A DNA stretch of 64,000 nt, from the NCBI GenBank assembly GCA_963772845.1, contig CAVYYW010000017.1, positions 1-64,000 of the forward strand, read 5' to 3'. This DNA is from CAVYYW01 sp963772845 (GTDB taxonomy: Bacteria > Bacillota > Bacilli > Bacillales > Sporolactobacillaceae). The notes beneath the pieces were generated by a model that was not told the origin of the DNA, ran no database searches, and worked only from the letters and a program-made list of their open reading frames with translations. Below, piece after piece: positions 42,913 through 52,211 of this stretch; position 1 is the first letter of the stretch, and the number at the start of each line of letters is the position of its first letter. The translations under genes were made by a program, and so were the position numbers.

Positions 42913-44838
42913 ATGAATGACACGACTATAGCGGCCCAATCGCCGCGTAATAACAAACCAACATTATCCATTCTTCTTCAGAAGCATGGTGAACTGATCG
43001 CAGCAGCGGTTTCAGGGGTAATTATTCTATGCGGATTGGTGGTAGAGAATATATCCTCTGCCGCCCCATGGTATCTGTTCCTGCTCGCTTATTTAATAGG
43101 GGGCTATGCAAAAGCCAAAGAAGGTATTGAAGAAACTCTTAACAGCCACCATTTAAATGTGGAATTGCTAATGATCATTGCTGCAATTGGTGCAGCTGCG
43201 ATTGGACATTGGTTTGAAGGCTCGGTATTAATCTTTATTTTTGCCCTGAGCGGCGCTCTTGAAACTTATTCTTTAGCCAAGAGTTCTAATGCATTAACCT
43301 CTCTCATGTCCCTTCAGCCGGATACAGCGAGACGTGTGCTTCAAGATGGGACTGAAGAAATGATTGCTGTAGAAAAGCTCGCTGTCGAGGACATCATCCG
43401 CATTAAGCCAGGTGAAAGAATTCCTGCTGATGCGATTATTATAAAAGGAGAAACAACTGTCGATGAAGCAGCTATGACTGGTGAATCCATGCCTGTTTTT
43501 AAATCCGGCAACAGCGAAATTTTAGCAGGAACCGTAAATATTGATGGAACCATACAGGCAAAGGTAGCGAAAAACAGCAGCGACACAACATTCGGGAAAA
43601 TTCTACGGCTTGTAGAAAAAGCTCAAAATGAAAAAGTACCTTCTCAACTATTTATAGAACGCTTCGAAGGGATTTATGTCAACGTTGTCCTGCTTCTTGT
43701 TGCCGCCATGATTATATTCCCACCGTTCCTTTTCGGATGGAGCTGGTCAGCCACACTTTATAAAGCTATGGTTTTATTAGTTGTCGCATCGCCGTGTGCC
43801 CTAGTTGCCTCGACAATGCCAGCTGTTCTGTCTGCCATTGCTTTTGGAGCTCGGCAGGGTATTCTTGTCAAAGGCGGGACCTATTTTAGTCAGTTGTCAG
43901 AGCTTGATGCCATTGCTTTTGATAAAACAGGCACACTGACCGTTGGTTCCCCTGAAGTTATTCATGTCATTAATCAAAGCAGTCTGTCAGATGATGAATT
44001 CATCAGCATTGCAGCTGCAGTAGAAAACGAAACCACTCACCCCATTGCCAAAGCAATCATTGGATATGCTGAACAAAAACAGGCTGACTGGGATGATGTT
44101 TCGCTAACAGATATTAAGACAAAACCTGGGTACGGTGTATCTGCAGTCATGGGTGAACAAACGTATAAAATTGGAAAACCTGGCTGGGTTTCCGAAAAAG
44201 AAGCTGATGAATTCAAGAACCGTTTTTCTAATGAATTTGATTTAAATAAGCAGGCTGCACAGATCTTCGTGGAGCGTGATGGAATCATTATTGGGTGCTT
44301 TTCATTGATAGATAAGCTCCGCCCTGAAGCCTCATCAGCTATTGCTCAGCTTAACCGCTATGGAATCAAGTCAATCATGCTGACAGGAGACCAGCAGTCG
44401 GCAGCAACTATGATTGGTGAGGAAACAGGTGTTACTGATGTCATTGCCGGATGTCTCCCTGAGCATAAAGCAGAAGAAGTGGAGAAATTAAAGGATCGTT
44501 ATAAAAAAGTTGGTATGATCGGAGATGGCATTAACGATACACCGGCTCTAGCCACTGCCCATATTGGCATTGCCATGGGAGAAGGAACTGACGCAGCGCT
44601 AGAAACAGCTGATGTTGTACTGGTAAAAAATGATTTGCAGAAGCTGGCTGAGGCAATAAAGGTCTCTAAAAAGATGAATCGAATCATAAAGCAAAATATT
44701 GGATTCGCATTAGGAATGATTGTCATCCTGATCGCAAGCAACTTCATAACCGGGCTCTCGCTCCCTCTGGGTGTAGTAGGCCATGAAGGAAGCACGATCC
44801 TTGTGATATTGAATGGATTGCGTCTGTTGAAAGGTTAA
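42913..44838 (+). CDS. zosA: metal-transporting P1B-type ATPase, ZosA-like
   Basis: A 641-residue P-type ATPase for soft metals, without an N-terminal heavy-metal-binding domain. TGES (about 189), the membrane SPC motif (about 293-295) in place of CPC, DKTGTLT (phosphorylated Asp about 337) and GDGIND (about 537) are present. The SPC motif and length (B. subtilis ZosA 637) point to zinc (or possibly iron/haem-linked metal) transport; in B. subtilis ZosA imports zinc under peroxide stress. The PerR box upstream supports this assignment. GGCGGTGC precedes the ATG. A hairpin terminator follows. Confidence 0.92.
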   Translation: MNDTTIAAQSPRNNKPTLSILLQKHGELIAAAVSGVIILCGLVVENISSAAPWYLFLLAYLIGGYAKAKEGIEETLNSHHLNVELLMIIAAIGAAAIGHWFEGSVLIFIFALSGALETYSLAKSSNALTSLMSLQPDTARRVLQDGTEEMIAVEKLAVEDIIRIKPGERIPADAIIIKGETTVDEAAMTGESMPVFKSGNSEILAGTVNIDGTIQAKVAKNSSDTTFGKILRLVEKAQNEKVPSQLFIERFEGIYVNVVLLLVAAMIIFPPFLFGWSWSATLYKAMVLLVVASPCALVASTMPAVLSAIAFGARQGILVKGGTYFSQLSELDAIAFDKTGTLTVGSPEVIHVINQSSLSDDEFISIAAAVENETTHPIAKAIIGYAEQKQADWDDVSLTDIKTKPGYGVSAVMGEQTYKIGKPGWVSEKEADEFKNRFSNEFDLNKQAAQIFVERDGIIIGCFSLIDKLRPEASSAIAQLNRYGIKSIMLTGDQQSAATMIGEETGVTDVIAGCLPEHKAEEVEKLKDRYKKVGMIGDGINDTPALATAHIGIAMGEGTDAALETADVVLVKNDLQKLAEAIKVSKKMNRIIKQNIGFALGMIVILIASNFITGLSLPLGVVGHEGSTILVILNGLRLLKG

Positions 44839-44851
44839 AAGATTTTTAGAT

Positions 44852-44883
44852 AAAGAGGCTGTCCCCACGGGATAGCCTCTTTA
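44852..44883 (+). terminator. terminator after the zosA-like gene
   Basis: AAAGAGGCTGTCCC and GGGATAGCCTCTTT pair around a short CAC loop, about 15 bp after the stop. Confidence 0.85.
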
Positions 44884-44942
44884 TGCTAGGATGCTTGTTG
44901 GTCCCGTAGGACTTGAAAGAGCCTCCTTGAATCAACATCACG

Positions 44943-45351
44943 ATGAAGCCACTGAAAAAGTCCACTTGAAAACTCATTTTCAGTTAAAGGAAAGATGACT
45001 TAAGACCGCTCAACGCCACAGTTTGGCTGATTGGAGTGGAGAGCATGAGACTCCAGCGGGAAAAGCACGCGTCCGAAGATCCACTTTGGTGCACAAAGAG
45101 ATCACGCCAAAGTTAGCTGAGGCCGTGCCCGCGGAAAGCGAGTGCCTGGAACGGAGATCAGCAATCACGTTTGCTTCGCCTGCTTTAATGGAACTTTTTC
45201 AGTGCCCTCATCAGCGATTTAAGCGAGAACCCCCAAGCGCAAACGTTGCCTCAATGCGCGAGGAGGCTCGCGGATCGCCCGTGGAAAGCGAGCAGCCTAG
45301 AGCGAAATCAACAGATTTGATGACACAGAGGGACTTTTTCAGTGGCTTCAT
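44943..45351. mobile_element. MITE-like element with perfect 21-bp terminal inverted repeats
   Basis: The ends (44943-44963 and 45331-45351) are perfect inverted repeats built on GCCACTGAAAAAGTCC. The element is about 409 bp and has no transposase. A conserved core at 45065-45141 (GCACGCGTCCGAAGATCC to GTGCCCGCGGAAAGC) contains an inverted repeat ACTTTGG...CCAAAGT that can form a hairpin. At 45164-45213 a second, inner end (GGAACTTTTTCAGTGCCC) suggests nesting. The open frame at 45023-45508 inside it follows no known protein and is rejected as a gene. No clear target-site duplication is seen. Confidence 0.8.
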
Positions 45352-45423
45352 TAGCTTTCTATGCAAGGATTTCCAACTCAGGACGCTCGCGTTCCATGAA
45401 CCTCCTGGAGTGGAAATTCAACA

Positions 45424-45452
45424 AAAAAAACAGGCTGCCCACAAGGCAGCCT
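45424..45452 (-). terminator. terminator after yerD-like gene
   Basis: On the minus strand AGGCTGCC-TTGTG-GGCAGCCT is followed by G and eight T, just after the stop. Confidence 0.92.
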
Positions 45453-45466
45453 CTTCCATTATGCGG

Positions 45467-47059
45467 TTAAGATGTATGCTTAAACTGATCTCTATACAAA
45501 TCTTTTAACTCGTAAGTTCTGAATTTATCATCTTTAAAAGCAATATGCTTTTCTCGGAACTCTACCGGTGACTTGAGTCCTGCGGCAGCAGCCATATTAA
45601 ACAATCCTTCTCTTAAGGTGACCACAAAGTTAACCACCCTAAATGACTTTTCTTCAATAACCAAAGCTTTCTGCAGCTTATCGTCAGTCGTCGCTACCCC
45701 TACAGGGCACGTATTCGTATGACATCGCTGAGCCATGATGCAGCCAACGGTGATCATGAAGGCACGGGCCATATTTACAAGGTCTGCACCCATTCCAAGC
45801 AAGATCGCGACTCTGTCTGGGGTAAACAGTTTTCCGGAGGCAATGATCTTCACGTCATCTCTGATTCCATATTTTATAAGCGTCTGATGAACGAGAGTAA
45901 TTGCTGAGTGGATCGGAAGTCCGACTGAATCAGCCAATGCTTGGAAGCTCGCGCCTGTTCCCCCTTCGCCTCCATCAACCGTAATGAAGTCAGGGTGGCG
46001 ATTCGTTTCAGCCATAAATTTTGCAAAATCATTAAAATCTTCCATATTTCCTGCCACCATTTTAATTCCGACAGGGAGACCGGTGTGATCCCTGATTTTA
46101 TCAATAAAGTCCAGCATGCCCGGCACATCATCGAATTCTTTGAAACGGTTAGGGCTGTCAACTGTTTTATAAGGTTCGACATTCCTGATTCTAGCTATAT
46201 CTTCGTTGACTTTTTTCCCATCAAGGTGACCGCCTCGTGTTTTTGCACCCTGAGCGAATTTAAGCTCAATTGCTTTAACCTGGTCAAGCTCTGACTTTTC
46301 CTTCAGAAGGTCCCAATCAAACTCTCCATCCTTCGTTCTTACACCGAAAAGTCCAGGACCAATTTGCATAATGATATCAACACCGCCGGATAGATGGTAG
46401 TCTGATAGACCCCCTTCTCCAGTATTCATCCAAGTTCCTTGAGCCATCCCTAAGCCTTTTGAAAGAGCTGTTATCGCCCTGTCTCCAAGAGCACCGTAGC
46501 TCATGGCAGACATTCCAATCGGGCTTTTCACTTTAAACGGATATTTTCGTTTTTCACCAAGAATGACAGCGTCCTCATCATCAAGCAGCCAAGGCTTAAC
46601 TTTATGAGCCTGTTGTTTTTCTTTACGGCTGAACAAATTCTCGTTCGTTACCGTATAATATTTTGTGTCTACCATATAGCTGTTGTCAGCGCGTAATTCT
46701 TCTTTTAAAACAGGAAACATCGAATTACGGATGTAATAGCCTGGTAGATTAAAATCTCTCTTTGATCCATAGCCAATCGCACTGTTTTTATATTTGGAAG
46801 GAAGCACAATATGCTTATAATCCTCCCTGGAAAATGGTTTGCCGGTATTATCATGATCATATAAATACTGTCTAAGCTCGGGCCCTAACTTCTCAAGAAT
46901 ATATCTCATTTTTCCTAAAACAGGAAAATTACGCAAAACAGCATGCTCATCCTGCTTCTCGTCAATAGCATAAATATATAACAGGAAACAAGCTGGAATA
47001 ATAACAACAAGTACGAGTATTACTAAAAAAATAACTAAAACCCATTCAGCTGCTGACAT
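45467..47059 (-). CDS. yerD: FMN-binding glutamate synthase family protein (YerD-like)
   Basis: A 530-residue protein with an N-terminal membrane anchor (about 5-28) and the FMN/[3Fe-4S] domain of the glutamate synthase large subunit. The iron-sulfur cysteines lie in CIMAQRCHTNTCPVGVAT (C-X5-C-X4-C, about 440), and GGEGGTGASFQALADSVG (about 363) is the FMN/channel part. No glutaminase domain is fused, so ammonia or another donor would be needed; the true reaction of YerD proteins is not known. GAGAGGAG precedes the ATG. Confidence 0.9.
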   Translation of the reverse strand: MSAAEWVLVIFLVILVLVVIIPACFLLYIYAIDEKQDEHAVLRNFPVLGKMRYILEKLGPELRQYLYDHDNTGKPFSREDYKHIVLPSKYKNSAIGYGSKRDFNLPGYYIRNSMFPVLKEELRADNSYMVDTKYYTVTNENLFSRKEKQQAHKVKPWLLDDEDAVILGEKRKYPFKVKSPIGMSAMSYGALGDRAITALSKGLGMAQGTWMNTGEGGLSDYHLSGGVDIIMQIGPGLFGVRTKDGEFDWDLLKEKSELDQVKAIELKFAQGAKTRGGHLDGKKVNEDIARIRNVEPYKTVDSPNRFKEFDDVPGMLDFIDKIRDHTGLPVGIKMVAGNMEDFNDFAKFMAETNRHPDFITVDGGEGGTGASFQALADSVGLPIHSAITLVHQTLIKYGIRDDVKIIASGKLFTPDRVAILLGMGADLVNMARAFMITVGCIMAQRCHTNTCPVGVATTDDKLQKALVIEEKSFRVVNFVVTLREGLFNMAAAAGLKSPVEFREKHIAFKDDKFRTYELKDLYRDQFKHTS

Positions 47060-47137
47060 AAAATAATCTCCTCTCGTTTAATTTTTATCTTTAAATAACT
47101 AGACGGCCGTCTCACTTATAAGCTTAAACTCCCCATA

Positions 47138-47435
47138 CACTGAAAAAGCCCACTTAGAGGTTTCCCACGTTCTCTCTGATTTGAGACGCGATGTGATCAG
47201 ATGAGGCCGCTGAATATCTATAGCCTTAAATAACTTCTTAAGGGCATCATCAGGAAAAAACACGGTGATTGAAGCGGAGGGCGCGACTCCGAAGGAATTA
47301 GCACGCGTCCGAAGATCCACTTTGGCGCACAAAGAAACCACGCCAAAGTTAACTGAATCCGTGCCCGCGGAAAGGCGAGCAGCTAAGAGCGGAAATCAAC
47401 AGGTATGACGACACCGAGGGAGTTTTTCAGTGGCC
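47138..47435. mobile_element. MITE-like repeat copy between yerD and alsS-like genes
   Basis: The ends CACTGAAAAAGCCC (47138-47151) and GGGAGTTTTTCAGTGGCC (47418-47435) are imperfect inverted repeats of the family. The conserved core lies at 47301-47380. It fills nearly the whole gap, so the short ORF on the minus strand at 47099-47341 is discounted. Confidence 0.75.
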
Positions 47436-47465
47436 TCCATAATAGCCTGTCCCGCTCCCCTTCCT

Positions 47466-49103
47466 TCAATCACATTGAAGATTCTGCATCCGCTCGCTTA
47501 ATTTCATATTTTCACTGTAATCAACCGGGCAATCAATAACAACGGGGCCATCAGCTTTTGTGGCATTTTCCAGTGCCTGCTGGAGCTCGTCTGCTTTCTT
47601 TATCCGAATGCCTGTCGCACCATATGCTTCAGCTAATTTCACAAAATCAGGATCCCCATACTTGATATTTGACGAACGGTTAAATGCCATTTTTTGCTTC
47701 CATTCAATCAATCCATAAGCATCATCATGCCAAATAAGAATGACGATCGGCAGCTTAAGGCGGACTGCTGTCTCCAAGTCCATTCCGTTCATTAAAAAGG
47801 CACCATCACCCACTACAGCTACCACTTTCTTATCAGGATGCACCATTTTGGCTGCAATAGCTCCAGGTACAGCAATCCCCATTGAAGCAAGCCCATTCGA
47901 AATTAAACACGTATTTGGTTGATAACAGTGGTACATGCGCGCCATCCACATTTTGTGGGCACCGGTATCAGAGAGGGCAATATCGTCTTCTCCCATCACC
48001 TTTCTTAAATCATAAACGATTTTCTGCGGTTTAAGCGGGAAATTGGTATCATTCTCATATTTGTGATGTTCTTCAAGAATTCTGCTTCGGACGCCTTCGA
48101 CATAATCAGCAGGCTGATCCCGCTTTTTAAGTAGATCTGTTAAGTCATGGAGATTAGATGCAATATCCCCTACCACATTGCACACCACAGGGTAATGTGA
48201 GTCAACTTCAGCATTCTGTGTATCGATATGAACGATAGGGATATCCCCTTCAGGATTAAAGCGTTGTGGCGGGATTTCAGTCATATCATAACCTACTGCA
48301 ATAATGAGGTCGGATTTCTCTAAAGCGCAGCTGACATAATCTTTAAACGTCAGCCCAACGGCCATTAAACTTAGAGGATGCTTCCAAGAGATAGAGCCTT
48401 TTCCCATAAATGTCTCTGTGACCGGAGCCTGAATCTTTTCCGCGAAAAGGGTCAGCTCTTCAGAAGATTTGGTCCGGATTACACCATTTCCAGCAATAAT
48501 AAGCGGCGATTTGGCCTTATTAATAAGCTCTTTTGCTTCTTCAAAGCTTTTTATTGATGCACGGGATTGCTTAAGTTCTGTAACGTTCAGAGGCGGGAGA
48601 TCTTCCATCTCCATTCCTGCAATGTCTTCAGGGTATTCAATGTGGGTTGCTCCAGGTTTTTCGCTCGAGGCAATCTTGAAAGCTTTCCGGACAATTTCTG
48701 GAATGCTTTCTGCTTTTGAAATTCGCGTATTCCATTTCGTAACGGGACTGTACATTGCAATTAAGTCATATGCCTGATGAGACTCCTTGTGCAGCCTGTT
48801 TAAACCGGCTTGACCTGTAATGGCTACAATCGGGGTCCTGTCCATGTTCCCGTCTGCTACACCAGTCAACATGTTGGTCGCGCCGGGGCCAAGAGTCGAA
48901 AGGCACACACCGGGTTTCCCGGTAAGTTTTCCCATTATGCCCGCCATAAATGCTGCACCGGTTTCATGACGGGTGGTAATAAACTTAATTTTGGAGTCCA
49001 GAAGCGCATCCATCATATCAATGTTCTCTTCGCCGGGAACACCAAAAATATATTCAACGCCTTCATTTTCGAGGCATTTTAACAAAATTTCAGCTGATCT
49101 CAT
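47466..49103 (-). CDS. alsS: acetolactate synthase-like ThDP enzyme
   Basis: A 545-residue thiamine-diphosphate enzyme joining two pyruvates to 2-acetolactate. The catalytic Glu region FGVPGEENIDMMDALL (about 21-36), the HETGAAFMAG segment, and the ThDP motif starting GDGAFLMNGMDLETAVRL (about 434) are all present. The sequence resembles the catabolic AlsS group, lacking the usual FAD-type C-terminal extension, but alsD and alsR are not next to it, so the symbol is tentative. I use the ATG at 49103, seven bases after AAAGGGG. Confidence 0.85.
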   Translation of the reverse strand: MRSAEILLKCLENEGVEYIFGVPGEENIDMMDALLDSKIKFITTRHETGAAFMAGIMGKLTGKPGVCLSTLGPGATNMLTGVADGNMDRTPIVAITGQAGLNRLHKESHQAYDLIAMYSPVTKWNTRISKAESIPEIVRKAFKIASSEKPGATHIEYPEDIAGMEMEDLPPLNVTELKQSRASIKSFEEAKELINKAKSPLIIAGNGVIRTKSSEELTLFAEKIQAPVTETFMGKGSISWKHPLSLMAVGLTFKDYVSCALEKSDLIIAVGYDMTEIPPQRFNPEGDIPIVHIDTQNAEVDSHYPVVCNVVGDIASNLHDLTDLLKKRDQPADYVEGVRSRILEEHHKYENDTNFPLKPQKIVYDLRKVMGEDDIALSDTGAHKMWMARMYHCYQPNTCLISNGLASMGIAVPGAIAAKMVHPDKKVVAVVGDGAFLMNGMDLETAVRLKLPIVILIWHDDAYGLIEWKQKMAFNRSSNIKYGDPDFVKLAEAYGATGIRIKKADELQQALENATKADGPVVIDCPVDYSENMKLSERMQNLQCD

Positions 49104-49171
49104 ACACAAACCCCTTTCTGCAAGTCTTTCTTATTTCACTATAACCTCATATCAGATAAGTCAAACAGACA

Positions 49172-50020
49172 CTAGTCAATTATCCCATTTCTCTTCTTGT
49201 TGAGATATCGGAAAGTGGCATTGATTTCTCCGCCAAGAACAATAATAAGCGCCGTGATATAAAACCAGAGCATCAGGATAATGATCCCTCCCAATGTCCC
49301 GTAAGTATTGGAGTAATTCGCAAAGTTGCTTACATAGACAGAAAAGAGATAGGAAGCGACCTGCCAGCCTACTGCGGCGGTAACTGATCCGACAATAACT
49401 TCTTTTACTTTCAACCTTTTGTTTGGTGCGAAAAGGTACAGACATGCAAAGACGATAATGACGATAATAAAACTGACAAGGAGGCTTAATAAATTCCAAA
49501 CTGTCATAAATCCAGAAGACAACCCGAAGTAACTGCTGATAAATTTACCAAGAACAGGACCGAACACATTAATCACTAGCGTAATAACAATGACGATAAT
49601 CATAGCGATCGTCAGAAAAATAGCCATCAGTCTTGCCACGATAAATGAACGGGATTCTTTTACTTCGTAAGCTCTGTTTAAGGCTCTGATCAAAGCATTT
49701 ATAGCGTTTGAGGCTGGCCATAAGGTGGCAAGGACTCCTATAGAAAGCAGCCCTCCATTTTTACTGAACAAATGATCTAAATTATTTTGAATCATCTTCA
49801 TGGCATCATCAGGCATGATTCTTTGAAGTAAATTAACCGCATCTTTATGATCGACACCGACATAAGGCAAGATAGAAAATGTAAAGATCAACAACGGGAA
49901 CAGCGATAGCAGAAAATAATAGGCAAGCGTCGCTGCGGCATCCAATGTTTCATTTTCTTGAAAACGGTTAATAAAATTACCAAAAAACGTTTTTGCTTCT
50001 TTCTTTTTAATTTTCCCCAT
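49172..50020 (-). CDS. yfkH: YihY/BrkB family membrane protein (YfkH)
   Basis: A 282-residue protein with six predicted helices. Family hallmarks are the LAYYFLLSLFPLLIF segment (about 28-42), WPASNAINALIRALNRAY (about 93-110) and the C-terminal YGTLGGIIILMLWFYITALIILLGGE-like block (about 237-262). These proteins were once called ribonuclease BN by mistake; the function is not known. GGGGGAGAAG precedes the ATG. It corresponds to yfkH of the B. subtilis yfkJ-yfkI-yfkH group, here split by ypgR and repeat DNA. Confidence 0.9.
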   Translation of the reverse strand: MGKIKKKEAKTFFGNFINRFQENETLDAAATLAYYFLLSLFPLLIFTFSILPYVGVDHKDAVNLLQRIMPDDAMKMIQNNLDHLFSKNGGLLSIGVLATLWPASNAINALIRALNRAYEVKESRSFIVARLMAIFLTIAMIIVIVITLVINVFGPVLGKFISSYFGLSSGFMTVWNLLSLLVSFIIVIIVFACLYLFAPNKRLKVKEVIVGSVTAAVGWQVASYLFSVYVSNFANYSNTYGTLGGIIILMLWFYITALIIVLGGEINATFRYLNKKRNGIID

Positions 50021-50040
50021 TTCTTCTCCCCCATTGACTG

Positions 50041-50487
50041 TTAAGAATTTGGTCTTATTGACATACTTTGAACCGCCTCTTCAAGCTGAACCTGACTCTT
50101 CTCATCATAAGCTAAAAAGGGCTTTGTTCCTGATAAAATATTTGTTGTTTTATATTTCATTTCTTTTAAAGTGTTTACCGCTTGTATACCGCTTAAATAA
50201 GCTTTGTAAACATGTTCTCCCGTATTAATTGAGTTTGATCGAAGCTGTTTCATCTCGTCTGATAAGGTATGAGTGAGCAAAAAATATTTTTCTCCTGCAT
50301 TTCTGCAAGCATTTATAACGTTTTCCGGAGAAGATGCGAGCATATCTCTCCAATCCGAACTTTTTCTAGACAGTGTACTAACAGCTGAACTTACCCGGTT
50401 TCTGACGTCTTTTTTTAGCAAAATTGCAGCAGCTGCCGTACTACCTGATAGAACCCACCACGTTGTTTTGCTGTACCATTTATTCAT
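50041..50487 (-). CDS. uncharacterised protein with N-terminal hydrophobic segment (yfkI position)
   Basis: A 148-residue protein I cannot assign. Residues 8-24 (WWVLSGSTAAAAILLKK) are hydrophobic and look like a membrane anchor or a YtxH-like start; the rest is helical and charged (VRNRVSSAVSTLSRK, FLLTHTLSDEMKQLR). The ATG at 50487 follows GGAGG by nine bases, while the longer frame from 50610 has no ribosome binding site. It starts 20 bp upstream of yfkH and is likely co-transcribed; in B. subtilis yfkI occupies this place, but I cannot confirm homology. Confidence 0.7.
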   Translation of the reverse strand: MNKWYSKTTWWVLSGSTAAAAILLKKDVRNRVSSAVSTLSRKSSDWRDMLASSPENVINACRNAGEKYFLLTHTLSDEMKQLRSNSINTGEHVYKAYLSGIQAVNTLKEMKYKTTNILSGTKPFLAYDEKSQVQLEEAVQSMSIRPNS

Positions 50488-50739
50488 ATAGACAATCCTC
50501 CAATAATAGAATGCAATACACGAATAGTTTGCAGATATCGTGCTGAATTTATGAGTCAAGATTGTAGGCTGCATCGTATTTCGCTCGACCCCAATGAAAA
50601 ACCTCTGCATTTGATCTTGCTTAAGATTTAATCAAAGAATAGCTAAGTCTAATGAATCGCAAGTCAACTGGAGTTCAATTAGTTAAGATACCTTAGCCAC
50701 TATAGCCGAGCTGCGGGGAAGTACAAGACGCCTGTGGAA

Positions 50740-50945
50740 TCAGCGTGGAGGGCACTGAAATTGTTCCATTAAAGCAGGCGAAGCAAACGTAATTGCTGAT
50801 CTCCGTTCCAGGCACTCGCTTTCCACGGGCACATTCTCAGCTAACGTTTGCGTGGGCATAAGGAGGCTCGCGGTCCACCCGCGGCAAGCGAGAACTTTCA
50901 AAAGCTAGCCCCGAAGAACAAAAATCGACTTTTTCAGGGCTTCAT
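50740..50945. mobile_element. composite MITE-like fragment
   Basis: GAGGGCACTGAAATTGTTCC near 50750 to 50830 equals, in reverse, the 45120-45213 part of the intact element, and 50860-50945 holds another partial end (CGACTTTTTCAGGGCTTC). No coding content. The stretch 50490-50740 upstream shows nothing beyond AT-rich sequence and one short direct repeat. Confidence 0.65.
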
Positions 50946-50976
50946 TCGGACAGATTAGAGGACAATTTTTTGAAAG

Positions 50977-51014
50977 TAAAAAGCCATTCAGCAATAATAG
51001 CAGCTGAATGGCTT
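50977..51014 (-). terminator. terminator after ypgR
   Basis: On the minus strand AAGCCATTCAGC pairs with GCTGAATGGCTT around a ten-base loop, followed by TTTTAC, about 50 bp after the ypgR stop. Confidence 0.88.
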
Positions 51015-51064
51015 CTTTTTATATCGAAATAACTATCTTTACAATTTACAAAAACAATTTTACT

Positions 51065-52192
51065 TTATGATTTTTGACGGCTTTCCGTCATTTGCTTCCA
51101 AACGGATCCTTTGGCGTCTTCACCGCCCTCAATTCGGCTTAGCGCCATTTTCACCTGTAGGGCAACCTCAAATTCAGGATCATCCTGGGCAGCTTTAAGT
51201 GCTTCAATCGCTGTTTCATCACCTGTTTCATAGAGAAACATGGCTGCGCGCCATCTCACGATTTTGCTTGGATCCTCTAGTGCACGAATCATTTCAGGGA
51301 TGGCAAGCGGACTGCCTAAATCAGACAGACAATCCCCTGCTGTTCTTCTTACGGTAACCGTTTTATCTTTCAGCCCTTCGAATAAATAAGGAAGAGCCGC
51401 GTCATCTTCAAGCATGCCAAAATAAACAACTGCCAAGCGCCGGATGGAAACTTTCTGGTCATGAAGCGCCTTTTCTAGTATTGGAAGATCAGCCATTGTC
51501 GGCTCCATTCTGTCGAGCGCCCGGTACCTTTCCCGCCAATCAGGGTTATCAAGCTGCTCTATAGTAACTTTTTTAAAAGGTGTTTCCTTTTTTTCAGAGG
51601 ACGTTTGAAAAGCCTCTTCGACAAGCGTTTCCAATCTTTTCTGATCATAAGCAGCTGCTATCTCTTCTGCTACTTCCTGTTCGATTTCAGAGGGATCACC
51701 ATAACGTGGAGTCTGTTCAACCCACTGTCTTTCCATTATCATATTATCCGAGGATTTTTGTGCCTCCATAATGGCATTCATAAAACGTTCAGGCAAGCCC
51801 ACGCGTTTTTCCTCTCCATTGATATCAAGCTTAATCTGCATAGGAATGCCCCGAAACATCTGCAGGTAAACTCTGATTTCACCGTAATGTTCATCAGGTT
51901 CCGCCTGTTCAGCATCCGTTTCAGCCTCATCGTGCAGTTCCCCAAAACACTGCTTCACTTCGCTTAGAATCGTTTCCCAATTCGCTTTTGGAAACCGTTC
52001 CAGCGCTATAAAATCAGCGACATGATAATAACCTTTAACGCCTTCAATCTCCAATAAGTCCCTAAGGAGGCCAGGTGCCTGATCCTTCTGTTCTGCCGTA
52101 ACATGATGGCTGACATTCGGGTGCAGTGATTCCTTCAGAATTAGCTTCATTGTATGCGGACTTGGCGTTGGTTCAATATTAATCAGTTCCAT
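51065..52192 (-). CDS. ypgR: virulence factor C-like protein YpgR (NFU N-domain plus HEAT repeats)
   Basis: A 375-residue protein. The N-terminal 90 residues (EPTPSPHTMKLIL start) form an Nfu_N-like scaffold domain without the CxxC cluster domain. The C-terminal 160 residues hold four or more HEAT/PBS-lyase-like repeats of about 31 residues (for instance ALHDQKVSIRRLAVVYFG, GLKDKTVTVRRTAGDCLS, ALEDPSKIVRWRAAMFLY). The architecture matches CvfC/YpgR, linked in S. aureus to virulence gene regulation. The molecular role is unknown. The start ATG is preceded by GGAGTGG. Confidence 0.9.
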   Translation of the reverse strand: MELINIEPTPSPHTMKLILKESLHPNVSHHVTAEQKDQAPGLLRDLLEIEGVKGYYHVADFIALERFPKANWETILSEVKQCFGELHDEAETDAEQAEPDEHYGEIRVYLQMFRGIPMQIKLDINGEEKRVGLPERFMNAIMEAQKSSDNMIMERQWVEQTPRYGDPSEIEQEVAEEIAAAYDQKRLETLVEEAFQTSSEKKETPFKKVTIEQLDNPDWRERYRALDRMEPTMADLPILEKALHDQKVSIRRLAVVYFGMLEDDAALPYLFEGLKDKTVTVRRTAGDCLSDLGSPLAIPEMIRALEDPSKIVRWRAAMFLYETGDETAIEALKAAQDDPEFEVALQVKMALSRIEGGEDAKGSVWKQMTESRQKS

Positions 52193-52211
52193 CCTGCCAC
52201 TCCTTTAATCA

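Noticed and set aside
45023..45508. 161-codon open frame on the plus strand
   Set aside because: It runs through the MITE-like element and the yerD terminator; composition is that of the repeat, and no domain is recognisable.
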